Part shown: piece after piece, positions 1 through 12,359 of the stretch
Position numbering within the stretch: position 1 is the stretch's first letter
How the letters are laid out: each line of letters begins with the position of its first letter
Assembly: GCA_963922205.1 (NCBI GenBank)
Contig: CAWUHX010000421.1
Coordinates: forward strand, 62,001-126,000
DNA from: Romanomermis culicivorax
Lineage: Eukaryota > Nematoda > Enoplea > Mermithida > Mermithidae
DNA length: 64,000 nucleotides
Reading direction: 5' to 3'
Made by a program: the position numbers and the translations under genes
Notes under the pieces: generated by a model
What the model saw: the letters and a program-made list of their open reading frames with translations, nothing else
What the model was told of the DNA's origin: nothing
Database searches by the model: none

Positions 1-182
1 TACGCAAAATTTTAGTGTAAATAAAACTCATTCATGAAATTCTTAGTGTAAATAAGATAGTTTTACGCAAATTTTAGTGTAAATATGACACATTTATTTT
101 TTTAAAATATTAAAAAATCGACGATTCTAACATTAAAAATTTTATTATTTATATAAAAATGGTTATTTTTAAATTTTTCTAG
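1..182 (+). other. Intron end upstream of first visible exon, with AGTGTAAATA repeats
   Basis: No coding sequence is visible. The first 95 bases hold three copies of a motif like GCAAATTTTAGTGTAAATA, which recurs near 7440-7500 and 16497-16620, so it belongs to a dispersed local repeat. The stretch ends in TTTTTCTAG at 174-182, a good 3' splice site. The stretch is therefore read as the end of an intron whose upstream exon lies outside the window. Confidence 0.5.
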
Positions 183-266
183 ATTGAAAATGGAGCTAAA
201 ATCGTCGAACAAGAAGAATCGGAGGAAAAAATTGCGGAAAAAATGACCACAAAACAAGCTACAAAA
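183..266 (+). CDS. AT-hook paralogue, visible exon 1
   Basis: Acceptor TTTTTCTAG precedes and GTTTGT donor follows. It encodes 28 residues, IENGAKIVEQEESEEKIAEK and then MTTKQATK, phase 0 at both ends. It is acidic and then basic, of low complexity. Only 67 bp separate it from the next exon, in contrast to the 4-kb intron after that. Confidence 0.55.
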
Positions 267-3200
267 GTTTGTTTTTGTTTTTTTTTCACTATTGAAATTT
301 AGTAATTTATTAATTTTTGCATTTTTTTTGAAGGAAAAAAAAGAATCGAAAACGGCGGCCAAACGCGGTCGTCCAGCAAAAGTATGTGTGTCAGTTGAAA
401 AAAAATCAAATAAAAAGATTATATTTTCATGCATTTTTTAACAAAAAAAATTAAAAGTCAACTTTTTCGCGTTTTTTGCGCGTTAAAAACAGAATTTTCA
501 CATTTTTAGAGTAAAAAACAGCAAATTTTTCATTTTTTGTAGTGAATAACATCAAATTTTCCAATTTTTTTGAAAAAATATACTTTTTCGCTTTTTTTGC
601 GCGTTAAAAAACAAAATTTTCTCATTTTTTGGCAGTAAAAAACATCGAATTTCTCAACTTTTTGACCAAAAATTCATGTTTTTGATTGCGAAAAATGTAA
701 ATTTTTCAATTTTTGTAGTAAAGAACATCAAATTTTTCATTTTTTTTGAAAAAAATATACTTTTTCGCGTTTTTTGCGCGTTAAAATACAAAATTTTCTC
801 ATTTTTTGGCAGTAAAAAATATTTAATTTCTTAATTTTTAGACGTAAAATTCATGTTTTTGATTGCGAAAAATGTAAATTTTCCAATTTTTTATAGTGAA
901 ATACATCAAGTTTTTATTTTTTGACAGTAAAAAATATTTAATTTCTTAATTTTTTGACGAAAAATTCATGTTTTTTGAATGCGGAAAATGTGAATTTTGC
1001 AAATTTTTGTAGTAAAAAATATCAAAATTTCCTCCTTTTTTAGAGCAAAAAATTCAACTTTTTCGCGTTTTTTGCGCGTAAAAAACAAAATTTTCTCATT
1101 TTTTGGCAGTAAAAAATATTGAATTTGTTTATTTTTTGACGAAAAATTCATGTTTTTGATTGCGAAAAATGTAAATTTTCCAATTTTTGTAGTAAAAAAC
1201 ATCAAATTTTTCATTGTTTCGAGCAAAAAAGTCGTTTTTCGCGTTTTTGCACGCGTAAAATGAAATTTTTCTCATTTTTGGGCGTCAAGAAACATTGAAT
1301 TTCTCAACTTTTTGACTAAAAATTCATGTTTTTGATTGCGAAAAATGTGAATTTTGCAAATTTTTGTAGTGAAAAACATCAAATTTTTCATTTTTTTGGA
1401 AAAATCTACTTTTTCGCGTTTTTTGCGCGTTAAAAACCCATTTTTTTTCATTTTTACAGTAAAAAACAGCAAATTTTTTATTGTTTCGAGCAAAAAAGTC
1501 GTTTTTCGCGTTTTTGCACGCGTAAAATGAAATTTTTCTCATTTTTGGGCGTCAAAAAACATCGAATTTCTCAACTTTTTGACCAAAAATTCATGTTTTT
1601 GATTGCGAAAAATGTAAATTTTCCAATTTTTGTAGTATAGAAAACATCAAATTTTTCATTTTTTTTGAAAAAATTTACTTTTTCGCGTTTTTTGCGCGTT
1701 AACAAAACCAAATTTTTTCATTTTTACAGTAAAAAACAGCAAATTTTTCATTTATTCGACCAAAAAATTCAACTTTTTCGCGTTTTTTGCGCGTTAAACA
1801 AAATTTTCTCATTTTTGGCAGTAAAAATTGTTGAATTTGTTTATTTATTGACGAAAAATTCATGTTTTTGATATCGAAAAATGTAAATTTCCCAATTTTT
1901 ATAGTAAAAAACGTCAAATTCTTTATTTTTTAACAGTAAAAAATATTTAATTTCTCAATTTTTTGACGAAAAATTCATGTTTTTGATTGCGAAAAATGTA
2001 AATGTTAAAATTTTTGTAGTAAAAAATATCAAATTTTTCATTTTTTTGAAAAAATTTACTTTTTCGCGTTTTTTTGCGCGTTAAAAAACAAAATTTTCTC
2101 ATTTTCACAGTGAAAAACAGCAAATTTTTCATTTATTCGACCAAAAAATTCAACTTTTTCGCGTTTTTTTGCGCGTTAAACAAAATTTTCTCATTTTTTG
2201 GCAGTAAAAATTGTTGAATTTGTTTATTTATTGACGAAAAATTCATGTTTTTGATTGCGAAAAATGTAAATTTTCCAATTTTTATAGTAAAAAAACGTCA
2301 AATTCTTCATTTTTTAACAGTAAAAAATATTTAATTCCTCAATTTTTGACTAAAAATTCATGTTTTTCGAATGCGGAAAATGTGAATTTTGCAAATTTTT
2401 GTAGTAAAAAACGTCAAATTTTTCATTTTTTTTTAAATCTACTTTTTCGCGTTTTTTGCGCGTTAAAAACAGAATTTTCACATTTTTAGAGTAAAAAAAC
2501 AGCAAATTTTTTATTGTTTCGAGCAAAAAAGTCGTTTTTTCGAGTTTTTGCGCACGTTAAATGAAAATTTTCTTATTTTTTTGGCATCAAAAAAACACCA
2601 AATTTCTCAACCTTTAGTCGAAAAATTCATTTTTTTGATTGCCAGAAATAAAAATTTTGCAAATTTTTGTTGTAAAAACATCAAATTTTTCATTTTTGTT
2701 GAAAAAATCTACTTTTTCGCGTTTTTTGCGCGTTAAAAAACAAAATTTACTCATTTTTATAATGAAAAACATCAATTTTTTCATTTTTTTGACAAAAAAT
2801 GTAAAAACGCCGCAAATATCCAAAAAATTTCCTGCTTTTTTGGAGCAAAAAAGTGAAATTTCTCCGTTTTTTGATAGCAAAAATGCAAATTTTTAATTTT
2901 TCGACGAAAAATTAAAGTTTCCTTATTTTATGACGTCAAAAAATTGTTTTTTTTTTAATTTTTTTGATCCAAAAAGTGATTTTTTTTCTCGTTTTCGCAC
3001 AGGAAAAATGGAATTTTTCTCATTTCCAAACAGTAAAATGCAAAATTTCCCCAATTTTTTTGACGATAAACCAAAAATTGTAAAAAAAAGTAAAATCTAA
3101 AAGCAAAAATTGTAAAAAAAATTAATTTCCAACTTAAAAAGTCAACTTTTTCGCGTTTTTGCGCGCGTTAAAAAACAAAATTTTCTCATTTTTGACAGTA

Positions 3201-6200
3201 AAAAATATTAAATTTGTTTTTTTGACGAAAAATTCATGTTTTTGATAGCGAAAAATGTAAATTTTCCAACTTTTTGTAGTAAAAAACGTCAAATTTTTCA
3301 TTTTTTAACAGTAAAAAATATTTAATTTCTCAATTTTTCGACGAAAAATTCATGTTTTTGATTGCGAAAAATGTAAATTTTCCAATTTTTATAGTAAAAA
3401 ACGTCAAATTCTTCATTTTTTAACAGTAAAAAATATTTAATTTCTCAATTTTTGACGAAAAATTCATGTTTTTGATTGCGAAAAATGTAAATTTTCCAAT
3501 TTTTATAGTAAAAAAACGTTAAATTCTTCATTTTTTAACAATAAAAAATATTTAATTTCTCAATTTTTTGACGAAAAATTCATGTTTTTCGAATGCGGAA
3601 AATGTGAATTTTGCAAATTTTTGTAGTAAAAAACGTCAAATTTTTCATTTTTTTAAAAAAAATCTACTTTTTCGCGTTTTTTGCGCGTTAAAAACAGAAT
3701 TTTCACATTTTTAGAGTAAAAAAACAGCAAATTTTTTATTGTTTCGAGTAAAAAAGTCGTTTTTTCGCGTTTTTGCACGCGTAAAATGAAATTTTTCTGA
3801 TTTTTAGGCGTCAAAAAACATTGAATTTCTCAACTTTTTGACTAAAAATTCATGTTTTTGATTGCGAAAAATGTAAATTTTCCGATTTTTGTAGTAAAAA
3901 ACATCAAATTTTTCATTTTTTTGAAAAAATCTACTTTTTCGCGTTTTTTGCGCGTTGAAAAACAAAATTTTCTCATTTTTACAGTAAAAAACAGCAAATT
4001 TTTCATTTATTCGACCAAAAAATTTAACTTTTTCGCGTTTTTTGCGCGTTAAAAACAAAATTTTCTCAATTTTTGTAGTAAAAAACATCAAATTTTTCAT
4101 TTTTTTTTTGAAAAAATCTACTTTTTCGCGTTTTCTGCGCGTTAAAAAACAAAATTTTCTCATCTTTTGGCAGTAAAAAATATTTAATTTCTTAATTTTT
4201 AGACGTAAAATTCATGATTTTGATTGCGAAAAATGTAAATTTTCCAATTTTTTTATAGTGAAAAACATTAAATTTTTCATTTTTTCCGACAAAAAAGTCA
4301 ACTTTTTCGCCTTTTTGACATTGAAAAACAGCAAATTTTTCAATTTTCGGACGGAGAAAGTTGATTTTTTCGCGTTGAAAATGGTCAAAAATCGACATTT
4401 TCGACCATTTTTTGTTCAAAAATTGATTGTGTAAAGTGTAAACTGTAAAAAATGTAATTTTTTTTCTAGAAAGTGCAAGAAATCGAACAAGAATCGCCCG
4501 AAAAGAAGGCCAAATTGGCCGACGAAGAGAAGCCGAAACGTGGTGGACGGGCCAAAATTGCTGCTCCTAAAAATGACGAACAAGTGCGGAAAAATTTTTT
4601 TCTCTACAAATATTGTAAATTTAAGCTCAATTTTTTTAAGGAAAAAGTCGAAGATTTGCCGGTAGAAAAAAAAGTAGCAGCTAAAACGACCAAAAAAGTA
4701 GGATTTTGGTTGTAAAATTCCACTTTTTTAAAGGAAAAAATGCAAATTTTTCCTCTTTCTTTACGTAAAAATTTGGAAAAAAATCCATTTTCAGGAGAAA
4801 GTTACCGTCGTCGATGCGAAGAAAAACGCGAAAAATGGACGTCAAAAGGTTTCGATTTTTCGATTTTTTTTGTAACTTTACAACGAAAAATGAGATTTTT
4901 TGTTAATTTACAACAAAACAAGATTTTTCTTGTTTTATAATTTTACAAAAAAGGAGACGTTTCCTAAATTTACAATAGAAAAGATTTTTTTCTTTTTTTA
5001 CGTTTTTACAAAAAATTGTGTTTTTGTAACTTTACAACAAAATTTTTTTGTCATTTTCAACTTTACAACAAGAAAGATTTTTTGTAACTTTACAACGAAA
5101 ATGCGATTTTTTGTTAATTTACAATAAAACAAGATTTTTCTTTTTTTACGTTTCTACAAAAAATTGTGTTTTTGTAACTTTACAACAAAATTTTTTTGTC
5201 ATTTTCAACTTTACAACAGGAAAGATATTTTTGTAAGTTTTCAACAAAAACAACATTATTGTGACAAAACGTTTTTTTGTAACTTTACAACAGAAAAAAA
5301 TTTTTCGATTTTTTTTGTAACTTTAGAACGAAAAATGATTTTTTTTGTTAATTTAAAACAAAAAAAGATTTTTGTTTTTTTATTACTTTACAAAAATTAA
5401 GACGTTCCGTAATTTTACAACAGAAAAGATTTTTTGTTTTTTACGACTTTACAGAAAAATGGGTTTTTTTTGTAACATTACAACAAAAAAGGATTTTTTT
5501 GTTTTTTGTAACTTTACAACAAAATATTTTTGTCATTTCCAACTTTACAACAAGAAAGTTTCTATTGCTTTCGTAACTTTACAACGAAAAAAATCTCTTT
5601 TTTTTGTAACTTTACGACAGGAAAATGAAATTTTTTGTTTCGTTTTTTTTACTTTACAAAAAGGAAGACGTTTCGTAAATTTACAACAGAAAAGATTTTT
5701 TTGTTTTTCACTACTTTACAAAAATGGTGTTTTTGTAACATTACAACAAAAAAATGATTTTTTTTTGTTTTTTCGTAACTTTGCAACAGAAAAGATTTCT
5801 CTTGTTTTTTGCTACTTTACAACAAAAACTTTTTTGCAACTTTACAACAAAACGGGTTTTTTGGTAACTTTACAACGAAAAATTCTCTTTTTTTGTAATT
5901 TCACAACAAAAGAGATTTTTTAATTTTTTGCAGCTTTACAACAGAAAAGATTTTTCTTGTTTTTTTTGCTACTTTACAACAAAACGGGTTTTTTTGGTAA
6001 CTTTACAACAAAAAATTCTCTTTTTTTGTAATTTCACGACAAAAGAGATTTTTTAATTTTTCGCAACTTTACAACAGAAAAGATTTCTCTTGTTTTTTGT
6101 CACTTTACAACAAAAACTTTTTTGCAACTTTACAACAAAACGGGTTTTTTTGGAACTTTACAACAAAAAATGATTTTTTGGCTTTTTCGTAACTTTACAA

Positions 6201-6842
6201 CGAAAAATTCTCTTTTTTTGTAATTTCACGACAAAAGAGATTTTTTGTTTTTTCGCAACTTTGCAACAGAAAAGATTTCTCTTGTTTTGTAATTTCACGA
6301 CAAAAGAGATTTTTTAATTTTTCGCAACTTTGCAACAGAAAAGATTTCTCTTGTTTTTTGCTACTTTACAACAAAAACTTTCTGTAACTTTACAACAAAA
6401 CTGGTTTTTTTGGAACTTTACAACAAAAAATGATTTTTTGGCTTTTTCGTAACTTTACAACGAAAAATTCTCTTTTTTTGTAATTTCACGACAAAAGAGA
6501 TTTTTTAATTTTTCGCAACTTTGCAACAGAAAAGATTTCTCTTGTTTTTTGCTACTTTACAACAAAAGCTTTTTTGTAACTTTACAACAAAACGGGTTTT
6601 TTGGTAACTTTACAACAAAAAATGATTTTTTTTTTGGTTTTTTCGCAACTTTGCAACAGAAAAGATTTCTCTTGTTTTTTGCTACTTTACAACAAAAGCT
6701 TTTTTGTAACTTTACAACAAAACGGGTTTTTTTGGTAACTTTACAACAAAAAATGATTTTTTTGGTTTTTTCGTAACTTTACAACAAAAAAATTGTTTTT
6801 TTGTAAACTTTAATTCTTTAGGCTACAAAAGTCGCCGAATAA
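183..6842 (+). CDS. AT-hook, Lys/Glu-rich nuclear protein; 5' partial, paralogue of the APE N-terminal extension
   Basis: Six exons are visible (183-266, 334-381, 4470-4583, 4641-4697, 4795-4848, 6822-6842), all joining in phase 0. They encode 125 residues and end ATKVAE-stop; the start lies before the window. The protein is rich in Lys, Glu and Ala, without membrane segments or an enzyme domain. Exon 334-381 carries the AT-hook core AKRGRPAK, which in known AT-hook proteins inserts into the minor groove of AT-rich DNA. Exon 4470-4583 carries a degenerate second hook, PKRGGRAK. The basic clusters would also suit nuclear import. Exon order and motifs (KRGRPAK, then SPEKKAK, then EKPKRG) match exons 4-7 of the AP endonuclease gene at 28728, but no nuclease exon follows here. 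It could be a stand-alone DNA-binding partner of the endonuclease or a decaying partial duplicate. The open frames and intact splice sites in all six exons favour a working gene. Confidence 0.6.
334..381 (+). CDS. AT-hook paralogue, visible exon 2 (AT-hook)
   Basis: A 16-codon exon between TTTTTTTTGAAG and GTATGT, phase 0. It encodes EKKESKTAAKRGRPAK. RGRP flanked by Lys is the AT-hook core. It aligns with the 14-codon exon [14 protein letters not shown] at 34338 in the endonuclease gene. Confidence 0.65.
382..4469 (+). repeat. 4.1-kb intron filled with CGCGTTTTTTGCGCG-type tandem repeat
   Basis: From about 450 to 4390 the intron is a degenerate tandem array. The recurring core TTTTTCGCGTTTTTTGCGCG is followed by modules such as TTCATGTTTTTGATTGCG and TTTGTAGTAAAAAACATCAA. 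Core copies lie near 466, 586, 755, 1055, 1410, 1682, 1775, 2070, 2160, 2450, 2715, 3145, 3670, 3940, 4030 and 4125. Modules of roughly 60-90 bp combine into higher-order units of about 150-300 bp. CGCG/GCGCG stands out in an otherwise A/T sequence. Reverse-strand reading frames rich in FLTRKKREKVDFF come from this repeat and are not genes. Confidence 0.75.
4470..4583 (+). CDS. AT-hook paralogue, visible exon 3
   Basis: A 38-codon exon between TTTTTTCTAG and GTGCGG, phase 0. The first half reads KVQEIEQESPEKKAKLADEE and the second half contains EKPKRGGRAK. It has the same length as, and shares SPEKKAK and EKPKRG with, the exon at 38584 of the endonuclease gene. PKRGGRAK looks like an AT-hook whose core Pro has been lost. 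Confidence 0.65.
4641..4697 (+). CDS. AT-hook paralogue, visible exon 4
   Basis: A 19-codon exon between TTTTTTTAAG and GTAGGA, phase 0: EKVEDLPVEKKVAAKTTKK. It is charged and of low complexity. It corresponds in position to the exon at 38753 of the endonuclease gene; both end in KK and both have Val and Thr between charged residues. Confidence 0.6.
4795..4848 (+). CDS. AT-hook paralogue, visible exon 5
   Basis: An 18-codon exon between CCATTTTCAG (the best acceptor of this gene) and GTTTCG, phase 0: EKVTVVDAKKNAKNGRQK. It corresponds to the exon at 43079 of the endonuclease gene, which also starts with EK and ends in a Lys/Asn-rich run. Confidence 0.6.
4849..6821 (+). repeat. Intron minisatellite built on TTTGTAACTTTACAACA
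   Basis: From about 4868 to 6810 the last intron is a dense minisatellite. A core like TTTTGTAACTTTACAACAAA recurs every 30-55 bp, several dozen times, with variants (GCAACTTTGCAACAG, GTAATTTCACGACAAAAG). The variants are ordered into units of roughly 200 bp between 5880 and 6780. The intron's own first 40 bases already hold one core copy, so the array may have grown from the donor side. Phe-rich forward frames such as the one at 5372-5923 are repeat translations. Confidence 0.8.
6822..6842 (+). CDS. AT-hook paralogue, terminal exon
   Basis: After acceptor TTAATTCTTTAG the frame gives ATKVAE and then TAA at 6840-6842. This 7-codon exon stands where the endonuclease gene instead has its large catalytic exon. 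It is very short, so the call rests on phase, the acceptor and the clear change to non-repeat sequence right after it. Confidence 0.5.
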   Translation, partial: ATKVAE

Positions 6843-6982
6843 CGTCGACGACAATTGTAAACGCTGGCCTTGTAAAATTTTTCGTAAGAATACGATATCG
6901 TTCGTTACCGACGGGTTTTTGTTTTAAATTTTTTTTTTGTTGTTGAAATTTTGGCCTCAAAAAATCGCTCGAAACGCTACGA

Positions 6983-6988
6983 AATAAA
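6983..6988 (+). terminator. Candidate poly(A) signal of the AT-hook gene
   Basis: AATAAA 141 bp after the stop codon, in the short non-repetitive stretch 6843-7010. It is followed by T-rich sequence. It is the nearest canonical signal to the stop. Confidence 0.4.
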
Positions 6989-7009
6989 AAAGAAATGCTT
7001 TAAAAATGA

Positions 7010-8087
7010 GTTTTTCGGTGCGGTTTACACCACATTTTTTTGGTGTAAACTTTTTTTTGGAAATTTAGTGTAAACTTTCTACTAAATGGTTTACACTAAA
7101 TCTGTCGGATTAAATTTCACATTTTTCGGGGAATCATCGTTGTAAACTTAATTGTAGTAGAAAAAACCACTTTACACCATTTTAAAATTCAAAGCGTTTC
7201 GACGGTTTTACACATTCCTTTTCGTTTAATAATTTTTTCTTTCGAATTTCACTTTACACAGGCGTGTACAAATATATTTTTTTTGCGTCGTTTTATCAAT
7301 TTCTTATCAATATCGGTGTAAACAAATAAATTTGAATCGTTTAGTTTACATTTTTTGGTGTGAATAGAGGCTGCTTTGGTGTAAACTTGAAAGATTTTTG
7401 TTTTGCGCTTGAAACTTGCATAAGTTTACACACAAAATTTGGGCATCTATGCAAATTTTAGTGTAAACAGGACGCATTTAAGTTTTAGTGTAAACCAAAA
7501 ACTGTGGCTTGAATATTGATTTTTTTCCCCAAAATTAGTTTACACCTTCATTTTTGACATCTTTTTTTTGTAAATTCTGTTGTCGTATTTTAGGTTTACA
7601 CCACCAGTTTTTCGATTTTAAGCCTAAATTCAAATTTACACCATTATTTTTCTCTTTAAAATTTTGTAAAAATATTTCATTTTTATGGTCAACTTTACAA
7701 CACCATCACTTTATTTCCTAGGTTTAAATTTCAATTTTTTCAAGTTTACACTACAATTTTTAAGTTTACACTTCAATTTTACATTTACATTTTTCCAGTT
7801 TACACTTTGATTTCTCAAGTTTACACTTTAATTCTTTCAAGTTTACACTTCAATTTTCGCGAATTTACACCATAAATTTTCTTTTTTGCCAGTTTTTACC
7901 ATAGGAGATTTTTTTTTGTAAACTAACGTTTCAATTTTTCCAAGTTTACACCATAAAATTTCGATGCTAAATAAATTCAAAATATTCTTTATTTCTAAAT
8001 TGACTTTTTTGGCCATTTTCGAATCAGAATTTGTTTATACCAACTTTACATCATTAACTTTTTTCCAAAATGATTTTACATCATTAA
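7010..8087. repeat. Intergenic GTTTACAC / GTGTAAAC repeat region
   Basis: No gene is seen. GTTTACACC and its complement GGTGTAAAC recur more than twenty times at irregular spacing, in both orientations: GTGTAAAC mainly in 7010-7500 and GTTTACAC mainly in 7540-7960. The two orientations could pair as long imperfect hairpins. The 125-codon frame at 7964-8341 runs from this into the duplicated segment and is Phe-rich low complexity. Confidence 0.6.
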
Positions 8088-11000
8088 TTTTTTCCAAAAT
8101 GTTCTGGTTTAAAATACAAATTTGGACTAAATTTCGAAAAATTTCTGTCACAGAATTTTTGAAAAAAAAAATTCAAATTTTTGAAATATTTTCAATTTCC
8201 TATAGGAAAATTCTAAATTTTGCCCAAATTTTCGTTAATTTCAGTCATAATTTGGCAAAATTTACCAATTTTTTTACAAGATTTAAAGTTTTGGATGTGA
8301 AAAAATTTGATTTTTCGAAATTTTCAAGTCACAATTTTTAGGACTATTGCTTAAAATTCTAAATTATGGATCGAATTTTACAAAAATTTCGGTCATAATT
8401 TTTTAAAAATGTAGAAATTTTTTTCACAAAATTCTAAATTTTCGATTAAATTTTCGAAAATATTCATCATAATTTATACAAAAATTAAAATTTTATATGT
8501 GCATTCGAGTGGCAAAATTCTGAATTTGGCGTCAAATTTTCGTCGTGGTTTTTCGAAATTTCGAAATTTTTTTTACAAAATTTTAAATTTTGCATTTTAA
8601 AAAGTTGGAATTTTTGAAATGATTATTCACAAAGTTCCAAAATTTTCAACTAAATTTTGAAAAATTTTTGTCACAAAACTTTAGAATTTTTCAAAAAAAC
8701 TTTTACATTTTCGAAATCTGTTTGATAATAATTTTCAGAATCTTCCATTTACTATGGCAAAATTCTAAATTATGCACCAAATTTTCGCGAATTTTGGTCG
8801 TAATTTTGATAAAATTTGCCAATTTTTTCACAAAATTTTAAATTTTACGTGCGAAAAAATTTGAATTTTCTAAATTTTTACCAATAATTTTTATGAATTT
8901 TGAATTTAAAATTGCAAAATTCTAAAATTTTGCTCCGAATTTTTGATAATTTCAATAATGATTTGGCCAGAATTTCAAATTTTTACCGCAAACTTGTAAA
9001 TTTTTTAAGGAAAAATATTTTTGAATTTAAAAAATTTTTTAGTAATATTTTTTAGAATTTCGGATTTCCCATCGCAAAATTCTAAAATTTGGATGGAATT
9101 TTCAAAAATTTCAGGGGCATAATTTTCCGAATTTCAGGATTTTATTTCTATTTTTATTATATTTTTTCATTTTTTAATTTATTATTATATTTTTTTTTTG
9201 TTTTTTCTTTAAATATTTGATATAATTGATATTTTCAGCTCATTTTGTGGGTTGATGTCCAAAAATATTTTTCAGTTTCGTGGGTTTTTTCCAGAGAGAT
9301 CATGAAATGCATGTGATCCAAATTGACGCATAATCAAGTAGTTTATGTTAAATTAGTGCTCCAAAAGTCTAGACTTTGCTACTAAAAATAATTCTCATAA
9401 ATTAATTAACATCCTAATTAATTAATTAATTAATTAGATATCAATATCATGCACAAAACATGGAATTTTGTATATTAGCTTACAACATTTTTTGGCTTCA
9501 TGTTTTATATCCTCGCAATGTTTTTTTCAAAAATGGATTAAAATGCTACAAATTTGGTATCAATCGATAGATCTCGTCGAGACCTATTCAAATATATATT
9601 TGAAAAATTTGTATCTTTACTTTTGACGGATTTACGAGCGATTTTCTCTTCACAATTTTTTTCCCAGCTTTACACCCACCAAGTAATTTTGTAAAGATAT
9701 TTTTTTAAACTTTACAACGTCAGTTAATTTCAATTTTGGCTAGTTTACACTATATTTAAAGCGAAAAAAGTTCAAATTTTTTTATTTTCAATCAAATTTT
9801 CAAATTTTTTTACCCTAAAAATCGAATTTTTTGCAATTTTTTTACATTTAAATTTAAAATTTTTTTTCATTTTTTGGAGAAAAATGTCATATTTTTTTCA
9901 TTTTTCGACAAAGAAAAAGTTGTTTTTCTGGTGAATGAAAAAACAAATCTCAATTTTTTTAATGCAAAAAAAGTCTTTTTTTAGCTTTTTTCCAAAGGAA
10001 AAATCAAAATTTTCTCATTTTTTGTTGGAAAAAAACACAAAATTTCTCAATTTTCGAGAGAAAAAAATTTGAATTTTCCGCCATTTTTTCCGGAAAAAAT
10101 GTAATTTTTAAATTTTTTTGAGAAAAAAGTCATATTTTTTCACTTTTCCACTGAAAAAAATCATTTTTTGCGTTTTTTAAGTAGAAAAATTAGAATTTTC
10201 GCATATTTTTGTTAGAAAAAAAAAACCCAAATTTTTCACTTTTTTGGGAAAAAATCCATTTTTTCAATTTTTTGACGAAAAGAAATCCAATTTTTCGCAT
10301 AGAGATGTTAAAAATATCGAAATTTTCTCATTTTCTCAGAGCAAAATCGTCAAATTTCTTCATTTTTCGGGCAGAAAAAAATATTTTTTTACGTTTTTTT
10401 ACACAAAAAATGATTTTTTTTCAATTTTTCCAACAAAAAAATGTAATTTTTTTGTATAAAATCGACGCAAATATTTTCTCATTTTTCGACCCAAAAAAAT
10501 ACTTTCTTTGCGTTTTTCAGAAGAAAAATCAAAATATTTCCATTTTTTGATGGCAAAAAACGCAAAATTCTGTCAATTTTGGATGGAAAAAAAACTTTTT
10601 TTGCGTTTTTTCAAAGAAAAATGAAAACTTTTCAACTTTTAGTATGAAAAAAGCTTTAAATTTCTTAATTTTTTCCACGGAAAAAGTCATTTTTTGCGTT
10701 TTTTCTCAGCAAAAACTATTTTTTTTTCAATTTTTTGACATCAAAATCACTGAATTTGTCGGTTTTTCAAGAGAAAAAGTCGATTTTCAGAGAAAAATGA
10801 CATTTTTTTTTATTTTCAATTTTCAAAGTTGATTTTTTTGAATTTTTCTATAGAAAAATATGAAATTTTTGTCATTTTTGGCAGCAAAAAATATGAATTC
10901 TATCAATTTTATGACGAAAAGGTCAATTTTTCAGCGTTTTTTTAACGAAAAAATGAAAATTTATTCATTTTTTTGGCAAAAAAAGTCAAATTTTCTGTCA

Positions 11001-12359
11001 TTTTTTGAGAAAAAAATTGAGTTTTTGCATTATTTTCTTATGAAAAAAATGAAAATTTAGCAATTTTTTGCGAAAAATATTCAATTTTCGCACAGTCGAA
11101 AACAATTTGAAAATTTTTTCGACAAATTTCAATATTTTTTTCGCCACTTTACACCATCACTTTGACTTTATAAGAATTTTAATCGAGCAACTTTACACTA
11201 CAATTTTTTTATGTCTACATTCCAAATTTCATTGTCGAAATTTTTTAAACTGATTTTTTTGGTCGTTAAAACATTAAAAACCCTAAAATGTTCAATTTTT
11301 TGACAGAAAAAGTCAAATTTTTTAGCATTTTTTGGAGAAAAAACGAAATTTTGTCACTTTTCGAGAGCAAAAACATAAAATTTCTCAAATTTTTCGGCAG
11401 AGAGAATGAAATTTTTTGCGATTTTCAGGGGAAATTTAAAAAGTTTCTCATTTTTTGACGAGAAAAAATATTAAATTTCTTATTTTTTGGCGTTAAAAGT
11501 CAATTTTTTCGCGTTTTTTTTCGAAATTTCGAAATTTTTCCAGAAATTTTTAAATTTTCCGCGTAAAAAATTAGAACTTTTGAAATAATTTCGAATTTTG
11601 AATTACAAAATTCCGATATTTCCCGCCGAATTTAAAAAAATTTCTGTCACAAAATTTCCGAATTTCGAAATTTTTCCTACAAAATTTCAAATTTTCGGTA
11701 TATGTTCAATGATGATTTTTAGAATTTTCAGTTTCCTATGGCGAAATTCTAAATTTCGGAACAAATTTTCGACAATTTCAGTCATAATTTTGCTAAAATT
11801 TGCAAAGTTTTTCTCAAAAATTTAAATTTTTTCGAAATTTTCTTTTAGAATTTTGAATTTAAAATGTCTAAATTCTAAAGTTTGTATCAAATTTTACAAA
11901 AATTTCTGTTACAATTCTTCAAAATTCCAAAATTTTTTAACAAAGTTTTAATTTTTGCATAATATGTGGAAAAATTTGAACTTTCTAGATTTTGTAGAAT
12001 TTTACATTTTAAAATGGCTAAATTCTGAATTTTAAATCGAACTTTATGATAATTTCAGTCATGAATTTTACAAAATTTACAAATTTTGTATGTAAAAAAT
12101 TTATTTCTTTTGAAATCATTAGACAAAAAATTTCTAGAATTTTTAATTTAACATCACAAAATTCTAAATTTTGGACCGAATTTTTGCAAAAATTTCAGTC
12201 ATATTTTTGCCACAATTTTGAAATTTTTTTCACAAATGTTTGGATTTTGCACGTAAAATTTTTTTTTTTTGAAAAAATTACACAAACAATTTTTAAAATT
12301 TTGAAATATTTTGTGTTTTTTCTAATTTTTCTTAAAATTAAGACTCTGGGCTAATTATG

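Noticed and set aside
3804..4163. Reverse-strand frames with repeated FLTRKKREKV
   Set aside because: The peptide repeat follows the DNA repeat GCGCG-CGCG of the intron; the same phrase occurs in many frames between 966 and 4163.
5372..5923. Long forward reading frame of 183 codons
   Set aside because: It is a translation of the TTTGTAACTTTACAACA minisatellite (Phe/Thr/Leu-Gln pattern repeated) inside an intron.
7964..8341. 125-codon forward frame
   Set aside because: Phe/Lys/Ile-rich low complexity, and not open in the duplicate near 16755.
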